NCBI GenBank assembly: GCA_035760965.1
Contig: DASTRY010000048.1
Coordinates: forward strand, 1-9,135
Length of the DNA stretch: 9,135 bases
Direction: 5' to 3'
From: JADGHX01 sp035760965
Lineage (GTDB): Bacteria > Pseudomonadota > Gammaproteobacteria > Steroidobacterales > Steroidobacteraceae
Positions 6,698-9,135 of the stretch are shown here, in pieces (position 1 is the first letter of the stretch; each line of letters begins with the position of its first letter). Both the position numbers and the translations under genes were made by a program. Under the pieces are notes generated by a model. The model had not been told where the DNA came from, made no database searches, and saw nothing but the letters and a program-made list of their open reading frames with translations.

Positions 6698-6770
6698 CCG
6701 CGCCCGCTGCGGCCGGCCGACCCCGAAGGGGTTCGCGGGGCGCTGTGACGCTGTTTCGTTCTCGATCGGT

Positions 6771-6846
6771 GCCGGCTTAGCTCAGCTGGTAGAGCACATC
6801 ATTCGTAATGATGGGGTCGGGGGTTCGATCCCCTCAGCCGGCACCA
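6771..6846 (+). tRNA. tRNA-Thr (anticodon CGU)
   Basis: A complete 76-nt cloverleaf is present. The acceptor stem GCCGGCU pairs perfectly with AGCCGGC; the D arm is GCUC/GAGC; the anticodon stem CAUCA/UGAUG closes the loop UUCGUAA, giving anticodon CGU (Thr, codon ACG). A five-nt variable loop follows, then the T arm with TTCGATC in its loop and one G-U pair. CCA is encoded (6844-6846). Its 3' end is repeated downstream at 8179-8190. Confidence 0.97.
6835..6846 (+). repeat. Possible attachment-site repeat, left copy (tRNA 3' end)
   Basis: CAGCCGGCACCA, the last 12 bases of tRNA-Thr, recurs exactly and in the same orientation at 8179-8190. Three of the five bases just upstream also match. tRNA 3' ends are classical integration sites, and in E. 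coli the tRNA-Thr(CGU) gene thrW is a known one. Confidence 0.5.
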
Positions 6847-6854
6847 TATCTCCT

Positions 6855-7113
6855 TTGCCGCCGCTGGCTCTCAGTGGCGCGTCATGTCAACGATTAGCAG
6901 ACGCGGAGAAATCAGGTTTCGACCTGAGCCTGATGGACGCCCGCTTGTCGTATAGCTACGAGAAGCGGGCCATCCAGCATCAAGAAGCCTCGAACCTCGC
7001 GCTCCAGCTCGAACGCCTTGGTCGGCAGTTCCGTGACCGATCTCAATCGCCTTCTGCAGCGCCGCTGCGACGCTGAAATCGAGTTGATCATCGTCGGCGG
7101 GGTTCCTCCGCGG
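6855..7113 (+). pseudogene. Remnant of a nucleotidyltransferase-like (AbiEii/MNT-type) gene
   Basis: Two adjacent frames read like one protein. The first, up to about 7040, contains EKSGFDLSLMDARL (from about 6906) and HQEASNLALQLERLGRQF. The second, from about 7035, contains TDLNRLLQRRCDAEIELI then IVGGV. From memory, a helical head followed by a DLxxLLxxL...VEFIxVGGVA pattern is common in bacterial nucleotidyltransferase-fold proteins, including antitoxin/AbiEii-like ones. Here a single shift at about 7030-7045 breaks the frame, the sequence after GGV no longer fits, and no proper start codon precedes the head. The rest of the gene is gone, replaced by the hydrolase tail at 7140. The assignment rests on motif memory, so family confidence is low. 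A broken gene is more likely than two small real ones. Confidence 0.42.
6912..6970. repeat. Two consecutive inverted repeats downstream of the tRNA
   Basis: The first, 6912-6927, is a 6-bp stem (TCAGGT/ACCTGA) with a TTCG loop. The second, 6939-6970, is an 8-bp stem (GCCCGCTT/AAGCGGGC), one G-G mismatch, a 5-bp stem (TCGTA/TACGA) and a TAGC loop. Neither is followed by a T-run. Both lie inside the nucleotidyltransferase-like remnant. Confidence 0.6.
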
Positions 7114-7139
7114 CGCGATGCACCCTCCTGGGGTGCTCT

Positions 7140-7943
7140 CTACGCGCCGCTGAGGAAGGAGATCAGCGCCGCCGTGAACTCTTCGCCGCATTCGATATTC
7201 GATAGGTGCGCAGCTTCGAGGATCACCAGTCTTGCTCCGTCGATCGAGCTTGCGATCAGTTGTGCCTGAGCAGGTGTAGTACCGATGTCTTTGGAGCCGC
7301 CAATCACCAGGGTTTCCGCACTGATCCGACGAATCGACTCCCGCTCATCCATGTCGCGAATAGCCGCGCAGCAAGCGGCAAAGCCAGCCGGGCTCGCCTG
7401 CCGCAACAGCGACCGTATCTTATCCACCTTTTCAGGGTGCGCCTGACGATACGCGGCGGTGAACCAGCGTCCCAGAATACCTTCGATCAGCGGCTCCATG
7501 CCTTGAGCGAGCGCGGTCTGAATTCGCGCTTCCCAAGTTTCCCGAGGTGGCATGTATGGCGTGGTATTGCACAACGTGACCTTCAGCGCACGTTCGGGCG
7601 AGCGAGCTGCAATGTGCATGGCGACCATGCCGCCGAGCGACAGACCGCACAGGTGCGCGCGACCGATGCCACAAGCATCCATCACCGCCAGTGCGTCGCT
7701 TGCAAGCAGTTCGATGCTGGCCTCCGGAGGACCGCCGATCGTGGATTTCCCGTGGCCGCGCATGTCGAAGCGGATGACTTCATAGTGACGAGCGAGCGCC
7801 TTCATCTGCTCGTCCCACATCTCCGAAGAGACACCGAGTGCGTGCAAGAGCAGGAGCACCGGCGCGCCTGGGCGGCGAGTGTGTTCGACGCGCAGGTTGG
7901 CGCCGTTGGAGTAAACGGATTTGATCTCTGCTTCCGACATCAT
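7140..7943 (-). CDS. Alpha/beta hydrolase, 3-oxoadipate enol-lactonase (PcaD) type
   Basis: This 267-residue soluble hydrolase has an ordered catalytic triad: nucleophile Ser102 in GLSLGG, Asp219 in GSKDIGTTP and His246 in EAAHLSN. The oxyanion segment LLLLHALG is at 30-37 and the strand FDMRGHGKS at 59-67. Length and motif order match the enol-lactonase branch, which hydrolyses 3-oxoadipate enol-lactone in the beta-ketoadipate pathway. No other pathway gene is nearby, so the actual substrate is uncertain, and a related lactonase or esterase is equally possible. The ATG at 7943 is preferred: it is preceded by GGAA about 9 nt away and gives the usual family length. The frame extends to an ATG at 7991 without a Shine-Dalgarno. 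The gene stands alone, opposite to the tRNA, inside the repeat-bounded segment. Its base composition looks slightly less GC-rich than the pilin genes. Confidence 0.85.
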   Translation of the reverse strand: MMSEAEIKSVYSNGANLRVEHTRRPGAPVLLLLHALGVSSEMWDEQMKALARHYEVIRFDMRGHGKSTIGGPPEASIELLASDALAVMDACGIGRAHLCGLSLGGMVAMHIAARSPERALKVTLCNTTPYMPPRETWEARIQTALAQGMEPLIEGILGRWFTAAYRQAHPEKVDKIRSLLRQASPAGFAACCAAIRDMDERESIRRISAETLVIGGSKDIGTTPAQAQLIASSIDGARLVILEAAHLSNIECGEEFTAALISFLSGA

Positions 7944-7997
7944 GAGAAATTTCCAATCGACAATTCCTGATAGGTGAGCCCGGAATGGCATTTCGGG

Positions 7998-8012
7998 CAG
8001 GCTGGCAGCCTG
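7998..8012. promoter_or_regulatory. 15-bp inverted repeat upstream of the hydrolase gene
   Basis: CAGGCTG-G-CAGCCTG is a perfect 7-bp inverted repeat about 55 bp upstream of the hydrolase ATG. It could be an operator for a local regulator or a short hairpin in the leader. The remainder of 7992-8235 contains no gene that I can support and no clear promoter. Confidence 0.35.
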
Positions 8013-8178
8013 TTCACCGTGGCCCCGAGGTCATGCGCGTCCTAAATTGTCGCATTTGCTGAGGGCGGCAGCGTGAGGGCGCGGCGGTGTCTGGCTCGCG
8101 CATCTGAGTGGCATGCGGGCGTTTCACCCTGACTTCACGCGCACCCTGACGGGCACTGCCGGAACAGCACAAGCCGCC

Positions 8179-8190
8179 CAGCCGGCACCA
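8179..8190 (+). repeat. Possible attachment-site repeat, right copy
   Basis: CAGCCGGCACCA matches the tRNA-Thr 3' end exactly and in direct orientation. It lies in the gap between the hydrolase gene and the end of the NYN gene. No integrase lies between the two copies. Confidence 0.45.
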
Positions 8191-8235
8191 CTCCAGATCG
8201 ACGCCTGCACTCTCACCAGCTCCCCTGCGCAGCGG

Positions 8236-8913
8236 CTAGGCGGCGGCCGCGTCGCGAATTCGCTGGCGCACTCGTGAGCGCACGTAGCGACGACTCGCAT
8301 CGTCCAAGTTCTTTCCGATGGCTGTGCGACAGCGTGCGAGCAACTTGCCGTCGAGCTCATGCGGCACATTGTTCCTATTCGCCAGCATATAGTTGGCCGC
8401 TCCCTTTACTTCGGCTGGCGTGAGCTCACCCAGCAGCTGTTCGATGACGTCATTCAATGTCGCTGGATCGGCAGCCTCGTTCGACCTCAGACTTGCGTTT
8501 GCGGTCGCTTTGTTCAGCGCTACTTGCGCGATGGTGGCGACGGCGGACGCAGCGTCGGAACGGGTGGTCGCTGTCGGATTCGCCGCGTGGGTGGGGCGCA
8601 GTGAAATGATCTTGCTCACAATCGACACATCCCATTCGGAGCAGGTGTCGGCTTCCTGTCGCAACTGAGTCGATTGCGTACCGGCGCACGGCTTGATTCC
8701 CAACAGATGCACGCGAACGCCGAAGCTCTGCGCGAGCTGCACGCCGATACGAACATCCTCATCGCCGCTCATCAAAACGACATCGGCCACCGCACGGTTG
8801 CGCGCCAGCTCCACAATGTCCGTCACGATGAGTGAGTCGACGCCCTTCTGCTCGCCACTGGCATTGAGAAAACCGAGCCGCACCCTGATGTCGTTCGCGT
8901 GCGCAAGGCGCAT
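8236..8913 (-). CDS. NYN-domain (PIN-like) protein, intact C-terminal part
   Basis: This 225-residue open part of a NYN/LabA-like protein belongs to the PIN-like nuclease fold, usually linked to RNA cleavage or processing. Seen: LGFLNASGEQKGVDSLIVTD (14-32) with Asp26 and Asp32, and LMSGDEDVRIGVQLAQSFGV with Asp51 and Asp53, the acidic metal-binding residues of the fold. A linker follows, then a helical tail from about 148 (ATLNDVIEQLLGEL) to the end, possibly a small nucleic-acid-binding or oligomerisation region. The ATG at 8913 is not the true start: codons just upstream in the same frame read GGLSLLRIYWYDGASRKTG, part of the NYN core, but a TGA at 8998-9000 stops that frame. The first Asp-containing strand of the family should lie beyond the window end. 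Confidence 0.78.
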   Translation of the reverse strand: MRLAHANDIRVRLGFLNASGEQKGVDSLIVTDIVELARNRAVADVVLMSGDEDVRIGVQLAQSFGVRVHLLGIKPCAGTQSTQLRQEADTCSEWDVSIVSKIISLRPTHAANPTATTRSDAASAVATIAQVALNKATANASLRSNEAADPATLNDVIEQLLGELTPAEVKGAANYMLANRNNVPHELDGKLLARCRTAIGKNLDDASRRYVRSRVRQRIRDAAAA

Positions 8914-9135
8914 GTGTTCGGCGGTGGGTCCCGTTTTGCGGGACGCCCCGTCGTACCAATAAATGCGCAGCAGGCTGAGCCCACCGGTGATGGTCCGTCA
9001 TTGCTCGCCATGCCCTCGGCTGCTCGCCGCACCTTTCACAACCGCATTCCGTGGCGCTCGCCGAGACAGCCGCCGCGCGCTGCACGTCACACGAGAGCAG
9101 GAATTCCGCGCCGGGCGGTGATCGCGCTCGAACGC
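8914..9135 (-). pseudogene. Frame-disrupted N-terminal coding of the NYN protein
   Basis: Reading leftward from the window end, NYN-like coding appears in pieces. One frame gives GAEFLLSCDVQRAAAVSASA then TEC. A second gives KVRRAAEGMASND (around 9003-9040). A third gives TITGGLSLLRIYWYDG and continues into the intact part. Removing an extra G in about three places (runs near 9035-9045 and 8990-9000) would restore one continuous reading. Either the gene is decaying or the sequence near this end has indel errors. The reconstruction is my inference from family memory. Confidence 0.5.

Noticed and set aside
6884..6955. Short plus-strand peptide frame starting MSTISRRGE, slightly integrase-like at the start
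   Set aside because: It has only 23 codons, ends in the palindrome, and no further integrase sequence follows in any frame.
6912..7091. 59-codon minus-strand frame starting at ATG 7091, with GGAGG upstream
   Set aside because: It lies antisense to the nucleotidyltransferase-like remnant, its Shine-Dalgarno spacing is too long (about 11-13 nt), and its sequence resembles no family I know.

Overview
The window looks like chromosomal DNA of a high-GC gammaproteobacterium, possibly near the Xanthomonadales/Steroidobacter group. That placement is an inference from the minor-pilin operon order, the GC-rich coding and the promoter style; no rRNA or other taxonomic marker is present. Both ends cut through genes, so this may be a whole short contig or a slice of a longer one.

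Layout. (1) 1-1281, plus strand: the 3' two thirds of an acyl-adenylating enzyme (fatty acyl-AMP/acyl-CoA ligase type) fused to a C-terminal acyl/peptidyl carrier domain. (2) 1287-6067, minus strand: a tight minor-pilin operon read right to left, fimT/GspH-like, pilV, pilW, pilX, then a short pilY1. Each gene overlaps the next; three junctions are ATGA overlaps and one is a 13-bp overlap. Together these genes would supply the priming complex and the tip adhesin/calcium sensor of a type IV pilus. pilE is not at the end of the operon, and the convergent ligase gene starts only 5 bp beyond the pilY1 stop. (3) 6152-6247: the divergent intergenic region. (4) 6248-6694, plus strand: a Fur-family regulator with a perfect TATAAT so close to its ATG that the mRNA should be leaderless. 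(5) 6771-6846: tRNA-Thr(CGU), with a -10 box and discriminator almost identical to those of the regulator. (6) 6847-8190: a segment bounded by a 12-bp perfect direct repeat of the tRNA 3' end. It holds a frame-broken nucleotidyltransferase-like remnant and a complete alpha/beta hydrolase of the 3-oxoadipate enol-lactonase type, and looks like the remains of a small island integrated at the tRNA. (7) 8236-9135, minus strand: a NYN-domain (PIN-like) nuclease-type protein whose C-terminal 225 residues are intact but whose N-terminal coding is spread over different frames.

The least ordinary features are the tRNA-anchored direct repeat with a decayed gene inside it, the roughly 134-residue low-complexity stretch in front of the FimT prepilin cleavage site, the repeat-built Gly/Pro/Ser insertion in the PilY1 propeller, and the broken 5' part of the NYN gene. 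I see no complete new defence or biosynthetic system. No CRISPR array, integrase or intact transposase is visible.
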